5,947 nt of DNA. Source: Elusimicrobiota bacterium (GTDB lineage Bacteria; Elusimicrobiota; Elusimicrobia; Elusimicrobiales; UBA9959). Shown here piece after piece: positions 1 through 5,704 of this stretch (its first letter is position 1; each line of letters opens with the position of its first letter). A model generated the notes under the pieces. That model worked only from the letters and a program-made list of their open reading frames with translations. It was not told the origin of the DNA and did no database searches. Location: assembly GCA_030639665.1 (NCBI GenBank), contig DAOWCC010000148.1, forward strand, positions 1-5,947. Reading direction: 5' to 3'. The translations under genes were made by a program, and so were the position numbers.

Positions 1-1
1 G

Positions 2-217
2 AACTCCATATTGAAAACTTTAAATCCGCGTTTAAGCGAGTCCGCCCTGACGCCTTTAATGCTAAATGGTTTTGATTTGAAAAAAATGAGTATTGGCCAA
101 AAATCAAAATATAGCGAAATTTTAAGCGCCGCGGCGCGCGCCCAATGGAAAGGCGTTTTTAAAAATCGAAGAGAGGCTTTATTGTGGCTAAAAAAACATT
201 GTCGAGAAAATACATAA
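2..217 (+). CDS. cca: 3' end of a probable CCA-adding tRNA nucleotidyltransferase / poly(A) polymerase (partial)
   Basis: The frame is open from the first bases of the window, so this is read as the last 71 codons of a gene that starts upstream; the TTG at 11 is probably not its start. The C-terminal pattern matches what I know of bacterial CCA-adding/poly(A) polymerase C-termini: a 'TPLMLNGFDLKKM' segment (family form: P-L-[IL]-x-G-x-D-L), then a helix ending 'AAARAQWKGVFKNRREALLW' (family form: ILxxxxxAQxxGxxxxxxEALxW). These enzymes add or repair the 3' CCA of tRNAs in the cytoplasm. The catalytic nucleotidyltransferase head and any HD domain lie outside the window, so the call rests on this tail alone. 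It overlaps the next gene by 34 nt in another frame, suggesting co-transcription. An alternative is a small unknown protein starting at TTG 11, which I think less likely. Confidence 0.6.
   Translation, partial: NSILKTLNPRLSESALTPLMLNGFDLKKMSIGQKSKYSEILSAAARAQWKGVFKNRREALLWLKKHCRENT
171..176 (+). promoter_or_regulatory. Ribosome binding site for the GTG start at 184
   Basis: GAGAGG lies 7 nt before the GTG at 184, inside the end of the upstream coding region. It supports the GTG start, which also places a lysine/arginine-rich head directly before the membrane helix. The arrangement suggests translational coupling with the gene ending at 217. Confidence 0.6.
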
Positions 218-1134
218 ACGGTATTCTTTATTTAGCGCTTTTTTTAGTTTTCCTGGTTTCTTATTATCTGCCTAATTTATTCGCTTTTGAAACTGTAAAA
301 TATGATATTCCAAAAGTTAAGCGCCATATCTTGAAACCGTATTCCAGAATTGATTTTAAGCCTATAAAAGAAGGGTCCGCTTTTACCAATAGCGGAATGT
401 GGAAAAATGTATTTTGGACGATTAATGATTCCGGCGGCGCGCCCACAATATATCCCTTAACCAAAGAAGGTGAAATTATAAAACCTTCTTGGTATGACAA
501 GTATGAAGGAATAAAAGTTTTTGGAGCGCACAATGTGGATTGGGAAGCTCTATGCGCTGATGATAAAGGCAATCTTATAATAGGCGATTTTGGCAATAAT
601 TGCAATTGTAGAAGAGACCTTACTCTTTATTGGTTGTCAGAGCCTCATCCTCGGAATATTATAGCCAGTGGAATAATAAAAAAGGTTTCTTTTTATTATC
701 CTGATCAAAAGAACTTTCCGTCCAAAAAAAGAAACTTTGACGCTGAAGGTATAATTTATTTTAAAGAAAAGGTTTATATTTTCAGCAAAAACAGAAGTGA
801 CACCATGACACAATTATATCGTCTTGATTCTGAATTTACCGATAGGAAAAATCCTCTTACGCTTATCTCCTCTTTTAATGCCGGCGCGAGGATAACGGAT
901 GTTGCCATAGACAGGGTAAAAGGAAAAATAGCGCTTTTAAACTATAAGTATGTTTGGGTTTTTGATATTCCCAAGAACACAGATAATTTTTTTAAGGGAA
1001 AAGCGAGTTTTTTGCCTATAAAGGCGGGGCAATGCGAGGGCATAACTTTTCATAAAGACAGTCTTTTGATATCCAATGAAGAGCGGGATTTATTTCGTGT
1101 CGATTTGAAAGATTTGATTAAAGTAAAGAAGTAG
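184..1134 (+). CDS. Membrane-anchored or exported beta-propeller-like protein of unknown function
   Basis: A 316-residue protein. Residues 2-9 are basic (KK, RK) and about 12-34 form one hydrophobic helix with no lipobox cysteine, so it is either a signal anchor or an uncleaved signal, with the rest outside the cytoplasmic membrane. The body resembles six-bladed propeller proteins annotated as SdiA-regulated or esterase-like/phytase-like. It shows spaced blade motifs: 'GMWKNVFWTINDSGG' (71-85), 'NVDWEALCADDKGNLIIGD' (117-135), 'GNN' (137-139), 'RRDLTLYW' (143-150), 'DAEGIIYF' (186-193), 'ITDVAID' (237-243) and 'CEGITFHKDSLLISNEE' (284-300). Acidic DWE/DAEG/EG positions recur in that fold and may bind a metal or shape the blades. 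No catalytic residues can be assigned, and enzyme activity should not be assumed. It overlaps the upstream gene by 34 nt, while a hairpin 30 nt downstream could end the transcript. Confidence 0.8.
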   Translation: MAKKTLSRKYINGILYLALFLVFLVSYYLPNLFAFETVKYDIPKVKRHILKPYSRIDFKPIKEGSAFTNSGMWKNVFWTINDSGGAPTIYPLTKEGEIIKPSWYDKYEGIKVFGAHNVDWEALCADDKGNLIIGDFGNNCNCRRDLTLYWLSEPHPRNIIASGIIKKVSFYYPDQKNFPSKKRNFDAEGIIYFKEKVYIFSKNRSDTMTQLYRLDSEFTDRKNPLTLISSFNAGARITDVAIDRVKGKIALLNYKYVWVFDIPKNTDNFFKGKASFLPIKAGQCEGITFHKDSLLISNEERDLFRVDLKDLIKVKK

Positions 1135-1163
1135 TCTTATACTTCCTTAATTCCTATAACTAA

Positions 1164-1231
1164 AAAATAATCCGCTACTACTGCGTCCTCCTTCGCCAAG
1201 GCTTAGGAAGGACGAGTCGGCGGATTATTTT
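1164..1231 (+). terminator. Long hairpin after the propeller gene, possible terminator
   Basis: A perfect 12-bp inverted repeat (AAAATAATCCGC at 1164-1175 and GCGGATTATTTT at 1220-1231) encloses an inner stem with CGTCCT at 1184-1189 and AGGACG at 1208-1213. The structure starts 30 nt after the stop codon at 1134 and ends in a short T run, so it could stop transcription from the left. An A run on the other side would give a similar signal on the minus strand. It is also copy 1 of a dispersed palindromic repeat, so termination may be incidental. Confidence 0.4.
1170..1228. repeat. Palindromic repeat, copy 1
   Basis: A 59-bp unit aligns without gaps to the unit at 1252-1310, with 52 of 59 positions identical. 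Most differences cluster in the inner loop region (1197-1214), while the ends GCGTCCTCCTTCG and GTCGGCGGATTAT are identical. Complementary ends allow folding. It resembles REP-like intergenic palindromes that are common in uncultured bacterial genomes; no transposase lies nearby. Confidence 0.75.
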
Positions 1232-1251
1232 AATTTGTGAAGGTGTTTATT

Positions 1252-1310
1252 ATCCGCCACTACTGCGTCCTCCTTCGCTGAAGCTTCGGAGGGACAAGTC
1301 GGCGGATTAT
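1252..1310. repeat. Palindromic repeat, copy 2
   Basis: Second copy of the 59-bp unit, in direct orientation and 82 bp downstream of copy 1. ATCCGCC (1252-1258) pairs with GGCGGAT (1301-1307), and an inner stem GTCCTCC / GGAGGGAC forms with one bulged base. The outer stem is shorter than in copy 1 because the flanking base before ATCC differs. It runs directly into the 10-bp hairpin at 1307-1329. Confidence 0.75.
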
Positions 1311-1329
1311 CCCGCCTACGGCGGGATAA
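1307..1329. repeat. Perfect 10-bp hairpin with TAC loop
   Basis: TTATCCCGCC (1307-1316) and GGCGGGATAA (1320-1329) pair perfectly around a 3-nt TAC loop. The left arm overlaps the last bases of repeat copy 2, so the arm of that repeat can fold in two alternative ways. On the plus strand it is followed by A bases, not T, so it is not a plus-strand intrinsic terminator. Confidence 0.7.
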
Positions 1330-1403
1330 AAAAAACTCGCGGGCTTCTAAGATGAAATCTGGATGAGGCGCATGGTGTAAGTCAGATGATTAGCTCGCGA
1401 GTT
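1328..1403 (-). terminator. Candidate intrinsic terminator or structured RNA, minus strand
   Basis: AACTCGCG (1334-1341) and CGCGAGTT (1396-1403) form an 8-bp perfect stem, extended to 12 positions (to 1345/1392) with one mismatch on the minus strand (G-U on the plus strand). Read on the minus strand, the closing arm runs into eight T (complement of A1328-1335), the shape of an intrinsic terminator for the kinase gene. Against this, it lies about 300 nt past that gene's stop and the loop is 46 nt. The loop could hold a small helix (ATCTG 1357-1361 with CAGAT 1383-1387), so a structured RNA is an alternative. Confidence 0.4.
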
Positions 1404-1411
1404 CTAAATTC

Positions 1412-1503
1412 ATTCCGGAACCACAATGTTAAGCAAGATGTTTCATGAAGCGCCACTTTGGGGGGTTGGGGGGTTGGGGGGTGCAGCGCCGCGACTCCGG
1501 AAT
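1412..1503. repeat. 8-bp inverted repeat bounding a G-tract block
   Basis: ATTCCGGA (1412-1419) and TCCGGAAT (1496-1503) are exact inverted repeats about 76 nt apart, with AT-rich AAATT / AATTT just outside. They enclose the TTGGGGGG repeat and two direct AGCGCC motifs (around 1449 and 1485). The arrangement could mark a small inserted element, but no target duplication or other copy is visible here. Confidence 0.45.
1458..1481 (+). repeat. Tandem repeat (TTGGGGGG)x3, possible G-quadruplex
   Basis: Three exact copies of the octamer TTGGGGGG sit in tandem, giving three six-G runs separated by TT. There are only three full runs, but splitting a run into two G pairs would allow a two-tetrad quadruplex on the plus strand. 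It stands out sharply from the AT-rich surroundings. Confidence 0.8.
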
Positions 1504-1706
1504 TTAAATTTTATAGAGATCAATTTGCTACAACTATAGTATAGAAAAAGAAATTCAAATAAAACTCAAATATTGGTCAAATAAAAATCATTTTTTATAA
1601 GGATAGTTTATTGGATATTGATTTGTTGTTTGGCCGTTCGTATAAAGCTGTGCCTTGTGCCGTATTATGATCCATGCGCGTTCCCATCTTTGGCGGGACT
1701 AACTTC

Positions 1707-2873
1707 TTATCGCATTTTAAATAGTTTCAACAAAAGTTCCAATTTATAAGGTTTGGGCACAAATTCAAATCTGCCTTTTATGAGGTCTTCTATTTCCGTT
1801 GTTTTTTCCAAATAACCGCTGGTAATTATGATTTTAATTTTTGGATTTAACACGGAGAATTCATTGGCAATTTTAACTCCATTTTCATCAGGCAGAATAA
1901 CATCTGAAAATATAATGTCAAAGTTTCCATTATTTTCATCAAAAACCTTTTTTGCTTGGGCGGCGCTTGCGCAAGCGAAAACAATAAATCCATTGAGTTT
2001 TAAGGCCCGATTAGTTACGGCTCTTAAGTTATCATCGTCTTCAATAAGAAGTATTCGTTTTTTTGTTTTTTGAATTTGAAGAGCGGGCTTTGCTGTTTGA
2101 GACAAAGGTTTATTTGTAGTCGGCAGATAAATGTCAAAAACGGAGCCTTTGTTCAATTGGCTTGTTATTTCAATATAGCCTTTATGGCGTTTGATAATTG
2201 AATGAGCTACCGAAAGGCCGAGACCGGTGCCTTTTCCTCTCGTTTTTGTCGTAAAAAAGGGGTCTAAAATAAAATTCATATTCCTGTTTTCTATTCCACA
2301 TCCATTATCGCTTACGCGCACTATAATCATCGGTTCTTTATCTAAAGATGATGTTTTTTTATACATTGTTTTTATTTTTATTATTCCGGGTTTGCCGTTA
2401 TTGTTTATCGCCTCTATCGCGTTTATAATAATGTTAAGCAGGGCTTGTTGAATCTTTGATTTATCAATTGCGCTATTGGGTAAATTTTCGCATAAATCTT
2501 TTTCCAACTGTATGTTTTTATCCACATGTTTTTCCAATATTTGAGATAAATCATCTATTGTTTCATTTAGATTTGAAACTTCCGTAAGGGGATCTTTTTT
2601 TTCGCTGAAAGTCGCAAGCTGTTTTGTTATTTTTGTCGCGGAATCCACCGCTTTTCTTATTTCCGAGATATCTTCAAATACAGGGGTCTCATGTGATGTA
2701 TAATCCATTATTATTGAAGTATAACCTTCTATGGCGCCAAGTATATTATTGATATCGTGAGCCATGCCTCTGGCAAGAAGTTTTAAGGCGTTTATTTTCT
2801 GGATTTTCGCCTCTTCTTTCTCAAATAATTTTGATGATAATTTTGTTTTATTGGAATTTGTATTTGTTTTCAT
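1707..2873 (-). CDS. Soluble hybrid histidine kinase (HisKA-HATPase_c-REC)
   Basis: A 388-residue protein with no membrane helix and no recognisable sensor domain; only about 25 mostly polar residues precede the kinase core. The H-box is 'LARGMAHDINNILGAIEGY' with phospho-accepting His39, of the type common in hybrid kinases that usually carry PAS domains in front. The ATP-binding domain shows the N-box around N147/N151, G1 'DNGCGI' (189-194), F-box 'DPFFTTK' (204-210) and G2 'GKGTGLGLS' (213-221), so all key elements are present. A C-terminal receiver follows (about 272-388), with acidic pocket E278/D279/D280, phospho-Asp324, Thr351 and Lys374-Pro375. It should therefore autophosphorylate and pass phosphate to its own receiver. 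An HPt protein would normally carry it further, and none is encoded here. The start is supported by AGGGGGAG (2887-2880), 6 nt upstream. It is divergent from the double-receiver gene, a likely partner. Confidence 0.9.
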   Translation of the reverse strand: MKTNTNSNKTKLSSKLFEKEEAKIQKINALKLLARGMAHDINNILGAIEGYTSIIMDYTSHETPVFEDISEIRKAVDSATKITKQLATFSEKKDPLTEVSNLNETIDDLSQILEKHVDKNIQLEKDLCENLPNSAIDKSKIQQALLNIIINAIEAINNNGKPGIIKIKTMYKKTSSLDKEPMIIVRVSDNGCGIENRNMNFILDPFFTTKTRGKGTGLGLSVAHSIIKRHKGYIEITSQLNKGSVFDIYLPTTNKPLSQTAKPALQIQKTKKRILLIEDDDNLRAVTNRALKLNGFIVFACASAAQAKKVFDENNGNFDIIFSDVILPDENGVKIANEFSVLNPKIKIIITSGYLEKTTEIEDLIKGRFEFVPKPYKLELLLKLFKMR

Positions 2874-2898
2874 GGTGTGCTCCCCCTGTTCCCAAAAA

Positions 2899-2907
2899 TG
2901 CTATACT
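2899..2907 (+). promoter_or_regulatory. Extended -10 candidate for the double-receiver gene
   Basis: TG-C-TATACT at 2899-2907 fits an extended -10 element reading right, with no good -35 at the expected distance, as is tolerated for extended -10 promoters. It would place transcription start near 2913, about 38 nt before the ATG at 2951. Assigned by eye in AT-rich sequence. Confidence 0.4.
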
Positions 2908-2910
2908 GAA

Positions 2911-2916
2911 ATTATA
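2911..2916 (-). promoter_or_regulatory. -10 candidate for the hybrid kinase gene
   Basis: Read on the minus strand this is a consensus TATAAT, about 38 nt before the kinase start codon. The -35 region is poor. It lies within 4 bp of the plus-strand -10 candidate, so the two divergent promoters would share the same polymerase footprint. Confidence 0.4.
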
Positions 2917-2934
2917 TAAAATACCACTTGTTTT

Positions 2935-2940
2935 AGGGAG
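2935..2940 (+). promoter_or_regulatory. Ribosome binding site that fixes the start at 2951
   Basis: AGGGAG ends 10 nt before ATG 2951. The protein beginning there opens directly with the first receiver strand (MAKILIIDDN). A longer in-frame reading from 2831 would overlap the kinase gene head to head and add 40 residues unrelated to a receiver, so it is rejected as the start. Confidence 0.75.
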
Positions 2941-2950
2941 TAAATTTAAA

Positions 2951-3706
2951 ATGGCTAAGATTTTAATTATAGATGATAATGGCATAGTAAGAGACGCACT
3001 CGCGGTTTTTTTATCCAGAAAAGGGCATGAGGTTTTATTGTCAAAGGATGGAGCCGGCGGTTTATCGGTTTTTAATGATTCCGCGCCCGAGTTGGTTATT
3101 TTGGATAGAAATATTCCCAATATGACAGGTTCACAAGTTCTTGCCGAAATAAAAAAAACTTCGCCCGAAACACCTGTAATAATTTTAACCGCTCATGATT
3201 CTGAAGCTGACGCCGAAAGATATTTAAAAAACGGCGCGACTTCCTTTATATCAAAAGTGGAGGGTTTATCTCGCGTGATTGGAGAAGTTGGGAAAATATT
3301 GGATGAAAATGTCCAAGAAACCATCAATTCGACTGAAAAGATTCTTATAATCGATGATGAAGAATCATTGGTTAAAATGCTTAAAAGATTTCTTTTAACT
3401 AAAAATTTTGAGGTATTGGCCGCGTTTGACGGATTAAGCGCTCTTGATATATATAAGAAAGATAGGCCAAGTCTTGTCCTTTTAGATATTGGATTGCCCG
3501 GTAAAAATGGTTTAGAAGTATTAAAAGAGTTGAAGTCATTTGATGAAGATGCTCTAATAATAATGGTTACCGGCAATGATGATGTTGAAATTGGCAGAGA
3601 ATGTCTAAAAGCAGGCGCCGCTGATTATATCGCAAAACCCATCAATCTTGCCGCATTGGATAGAAGCATAAAAACCATTCTATATATGAACAGGATTGAA
3701 GAATAA
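2951..3706 (+). CDS. Tandem receiver protein (REC-REC) without output domain
   Basis: A 251-residue cytoplasmic protein made only of two CheY-like receivers. REC1 (about 2-118) has D8/D9, phospho-Asp52, Thr80 and Lys102; REC2 (about 129-248) has D135/D136, phospho-Asp179, Thr207 and Lys229-Pro230. All phosphorylation residues are present in both, but in REC1 the usual Pro after the conserved Lys is Val (S-K-V-E-G), and this loop differs from REC2. There is no DNA-binding, enzymatic or HPt domain. Such proteins act by protein-protein contact, as phosphate sinks, or as intermediates in relays. Its start lies 77 bp from that of the hybrid kinase on the opposite strand, which makes that kinase the natural phosphodonor (inference). 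It converges on the REC-GGDEF gene; the 78-bp gap between the stops shows no clear terminator. Confidence 0.9.
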   Translation: MAKILIIDDNGIVRDALAVFLSRKGHEVLLSKDGAGGLSVFNDSAPELVILDRNIPNMTGSQVLAEIKKTSPETPVIILTAHDSEADAERYLKNGATSFISKVEGLSRVIGEVGKILDENVQETINSTEKILIIDDEESLVKMLKRFLLTKNFEVLAAFDGLSALDIYKKDRPSLVLLDIGLPGKNGLEVLKELKSFDEDALIIMVTGNDDVEIGRECLKAGAADYIAKPINLAALDRSIKTILYMNRIEE

Positions 3707-3784
3707 ACATTAAAGGTTCTTGGAGTCTCGATATTGTTAAGGGCGAGGCGGCTGGACAGCTTGACGGCTAACAGCAAACAAATT

Positions 3785-4750
3785 CTATTTTTTTCTTCTG
3801 TCTTTCATGAAGGAGCTTTTTCCTCTATTTCTATTTGATTTAAGATATTTCTTCAATTCTGATGCCGTATCAGCCAATTGCGCGTGATGATGGAATTTTA
3901 TGTATTCATTTGTGGCTATGGCTATTGAAATAGTAATAATTGAAAATCTTTTTTTATCTCCTTTTCTTGTGCGCGCGTGAATAAAACCCGCGTTTCTATC
4001 TTCTTTTTTATAAAAATGAGGAGCTTTTTTATCAAATTCATCAGCGATATAAGAAGCTATTTCTTCGGCATTATTAGCCTTGGCTAAAAGCGTAAAATCA
4101 TCTCCTCCTATATGTCCTATAAAAATATCATCAAGCGGGAATTTTTGTTTTGCCATTTCAAGTATTTGAGCGAGGGTTTTTATCGCTTCATCACCATTAA
4201 TATGGCCGTAAGTGTCATTATAGGCTTTGAAATTATCAATATCTATATACATATAGCTTATTTTTTGATTTTTCGATAATCTTTCCATTGTTTCTTCTCC
4301 GATAGACGGCGCTCCGGGAAGTTTGGTAAGAGGATTTGAGGAAATAGCTTTTTTATTTCTATTGTAAATGGCATTAACTCGCATTTTTAATTCATCCAAT
4401 ACAAAAGGTTTTGTAATATATTCATCAGCTCCTTTATTGAAACTCTTGATTTTATCGGCAGGTTCGTTTAAGCCGGTTAGCATTATTATGGGGGTTGTCC
4501 CCATTTTAGAAGTTTCTCTAAGTTTTTTTAGAACTTCATTTCCCGATTTGCCGGGCATATTTATATCCAAAATTATTATATCGGGCTGATGTTTTAATGC
4601 CATTTTTAAGGCTGTATCACCATTGTTTGCGAGAATAACATCCCATGAATCCATGGAAAATGCTCTTTTTAGCATTTGACTCATAGGCGTATCATCATCG
4701 GCTATAAGAATTTTTTTTCGTTTGTCGCTAAATTCTTTAATTTTTTTCAT
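3785..4750 (-). CDS. Response regulator with GGDEF-type (GGDDF) domain, likely diguanylate cyclase
   Basis: A 321-residue soluble protein. The N-terminal receiver (about 12-128) has D18/D19/D20, phospho-Asp62, Thr92 and Lys114-Pro115. The GGDEF domain (about 138-305) has 'LTKLPG' (141-146), metal Asp170, 'FKAYNDTYGHINGDEAI' (174-190) with N178 and D187, and signature 'IGGDDF' (214-219). The signature's usual Glu is Asp. The position two before the signature, commonly Arg (PleD R366), is His213, and no RxxD inhibitory site precedes it. D187 equals the PleD D344 position associated with GTP preference, favouring c-di-GMP over mixed dinucleotides. An insertion-like stretch 'HFYKKEDRNAGFIHARTRKG' (245-264) and the C-terminal basic 'DRRKK' tail resemble a REC-GGDDF family in anaerobes whose activity I do not know well. 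AGGA (4761-4758) gives a ribosome site 7 nt from the ATG, overlapping the stop of the upstream gene. Confidence 0.88.
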   Translation of the reverse strand: MKKIKEFSDKRKKILIADDDTPMSQMLKRAFSMDSWDVILANNGDTALKMALKHQPDIIILDINMPGKSGNEVLKKLRETSKMGTTPIIMLTGLNEPADKIKSFNKGADEYITKPFVLDELKMRVNAIYNRNKKAISSNPLTKLPGAPSIGEETMERLSKNQKISYMYIDIDNFKAYNDTYGHINGDEAIKTLAQILEMAKQKFPLDDIFIGHIGGDDFTLLAKANNAEEIASYIADEFDKKAPHFYKKEDRNAGFIHARTRKGDKKRFSIITISIAIATNEYIKFHHHAQLADTASELKKYLKSNRNRGKSSFMKDRRKK

Positions 4751-4757
4751 ATTATAA

Positions 4758-4762
4758 TCCTA
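4758..4762 (-). promoter_or_regulatory. Overlapping stop codon and ribosome binding site (translational coupling)
   Basis: The TAG stop of the FlgO/CsgG-like gene (4762-4760) overlaps the AGGA Shine-Dalgarno (4761-4758) of the REC-GGDEF gene, whose ATG starts 9 nt after that stop. Ribosomes finishing the first gene are well placed to start the second, so the two should be made together. Confidence 0.65.
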
Positions 4763-5635
4763 TAATCCGCAATTGTCTTTTATGTATTTTTCTTTCTTAA
4801 AAACATAGTTTAAATTTGCCGATTCCATTGAGGAAAGCCGTGGAATTTCATTTTGAGTATGCCAATATTCCAAGCGTTTATAAAATTTAGTTCTTAAATA
4901 ACGGTCTTTTATTTCACTGCCCGGATTTTGAGTTAATTGGCTGTAAGAAAAATTCGGGTTTTTAAGTTTTAAAGCCCAATAGATAGCTTTTGTTTCAATA
5001 GTTGAAATCTGCATTTTTTGCAGTTCTTCATGGCTTATTGAACAGTAATTTTTTTTCGCGTCAAAATCATTGAGCGCGTCTCTGAATTTAGCCGGAGGTA
5101 TATCGTCAAGGGCGGGGACTTCAATATTCATGGAAGGTATTTCAGGTAAGGAGATTTGCCCGTCAACTTCAGAATCTATAGCTGCTAATATTTTTCCCGT
5201 TTTAATGGCTACCAGTTTTACCATTACTTTTATAGTCATAAAATCTTCATAAATAGAGCCTGTTACAATAGCCTCAGCCGGTAGTATTTTTGCGATATTT
5301 TCAGCTGAATTATTATTATTTCTGATTGAAGACGATTTTATTTCTTTTAAAACTTTCCCAAGTTGGTTTCTTTCCAGTATGTTTAGTTTCTTTTCACGGG
5401 AAAGGTATTGAGTTAGCTTATCCGAAATATAATTGGTTTCATTGTCAGATGAAAATCCTTCGGTTACAAAATTTGAAATAGTTATATTCTTGATGCCATT
5501 TGCCAATGCCGATTTGGATAACGCGCGCGCCATTTTTTTATAAGCTTTTTCAGAGGCGGATATATTTTGAGTAAGCAAGGAAATAAGAATAAATGCCGTT
5601 AAAATATGGAAGAAGTTATTTTTTATAAGTTTCAT
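4760..5635 (-). CDS. Exported FlgO/CsgG-like envelope protein
   Basis: A 291-residue protein with a signal peptide: basic 'KLIKNN', a hydrophobic core at about 8-22 and likely cleavage near 'NISA-SE' (24-29). No lipobox Cys is seen. Residues about 30-155 match the pattern of the FlgO/CsgG/TolB-N-like fold: 'GIKNITISNFVTEG' (47-60), 'ISDKLTQYLSREKKLNILER' (70-89), 'ILPAEAIVTGSIYE' (117-130) and 'VMVKLVAIKTGKILAA' (137-152). These families sit in the periplasm or at the outer membrane in curli export, flagellar stability or penicillin-binding-protein activation; this one cannot be placed in any of them. Residues 160-185 are Pro-rich, and the last 100 residues, with a few Cys (198, 289) and many aromatic residues, are unrecognised. 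It is the first gene of an operon with the REC-GGDEF regulator. AGGGGG (5645-5640) supports the start. Confidence 0.75.
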   Translation of the reverse strand: MKLIKNNFFHILTAFILISLLTQNISASEKAYKKMARALSKSALANGIKNITISNFVTEGFSSDNETNYISDKLTQYLSREKKLNILERNQLGKVLKEIKSSSIRNNNNSAENIAKILPAEAIVTGSIYEDFMTIKVMVKLVAIKTGKILAAIDSEVDGQISLPEIPSMNIEVPALDDIPPAKFRDALNDFDAKKNYCSISHEELQKMQISTIETKAIYWALKLKNPNFSYSQLTQNPGSEIKDRYLRTKFYKRLEYWHTQNEIPRLSSMESANLNYVFKKEKYIKDNCGL

Positions 5636-5704
5636 ACAGCCCCCTGCTTATACTGTAGGGTTAAAAGCTAAATAAAACTTAAATATTTCCTCAACTTTTC
5701 CTCA

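Larger units (their letters stand above)
1135..1706. other. Gene-free, repeat- and hairpin-rich spacer between convergent genes
   Basis: This 572-bp stretch separates the plus gene ending at 1134 from the minus gene ending at 1707. I see no credible reading frame in it. Its first two thirds are locally much richer in GC than the surrounding genes and hold two copies of a palindromic repeat, a 10-bp hairpin, a long stem-loop and a G-tract repeat, listed separately. From about 1505 to 1706 it is plain AT-rich sequence without a recognisable gene, strong terminator or long repeat. Confidence 0.8.

Noticed and set aside
264..605. Minus-strand open frame opposite the propeller gene
   Set aside because: It lies fully inside a well-supported coding region and its translation shows no domain features; it is a shadow frame.
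1346..1391. Hammerhead-ribozyme-like words (GATGAAA, CTGGATGAG)
   Set aside because: The required CUGANGA core and correctly placed GAAA and cleavage site do not assemble around the stems.
1334..1430. tRNA-like look (GATTAGCTC, GAGTTCTAAATTC, then ACCA near 1419-1422)
   Set aside because: No acceptor stem partner for the bases before ACCA and no T-arm stem could be formed, so the resemblance is fragmentary.
2831..2950. In-frame 5' extension of the double-receiver gene
   Set aside because: The added residues do not look like a receiver, the extension overlaps the kinase start head to head, and ATG 2951 has its own ribosome site and begins with the first receiver strand.
3193..3576. Minus-strand open frame opposite the double-receiver gene
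   Set aside because: The Ser/Asn-rich translation is typical of antisense shadow of receiver sequence, with no ribosome site.
3707..3784. Bidirectional terminator between the convergent genes
   Set aside because: Only weak pairings (TGTTA/TAACA) without a GC-rich stem and T run are visible.
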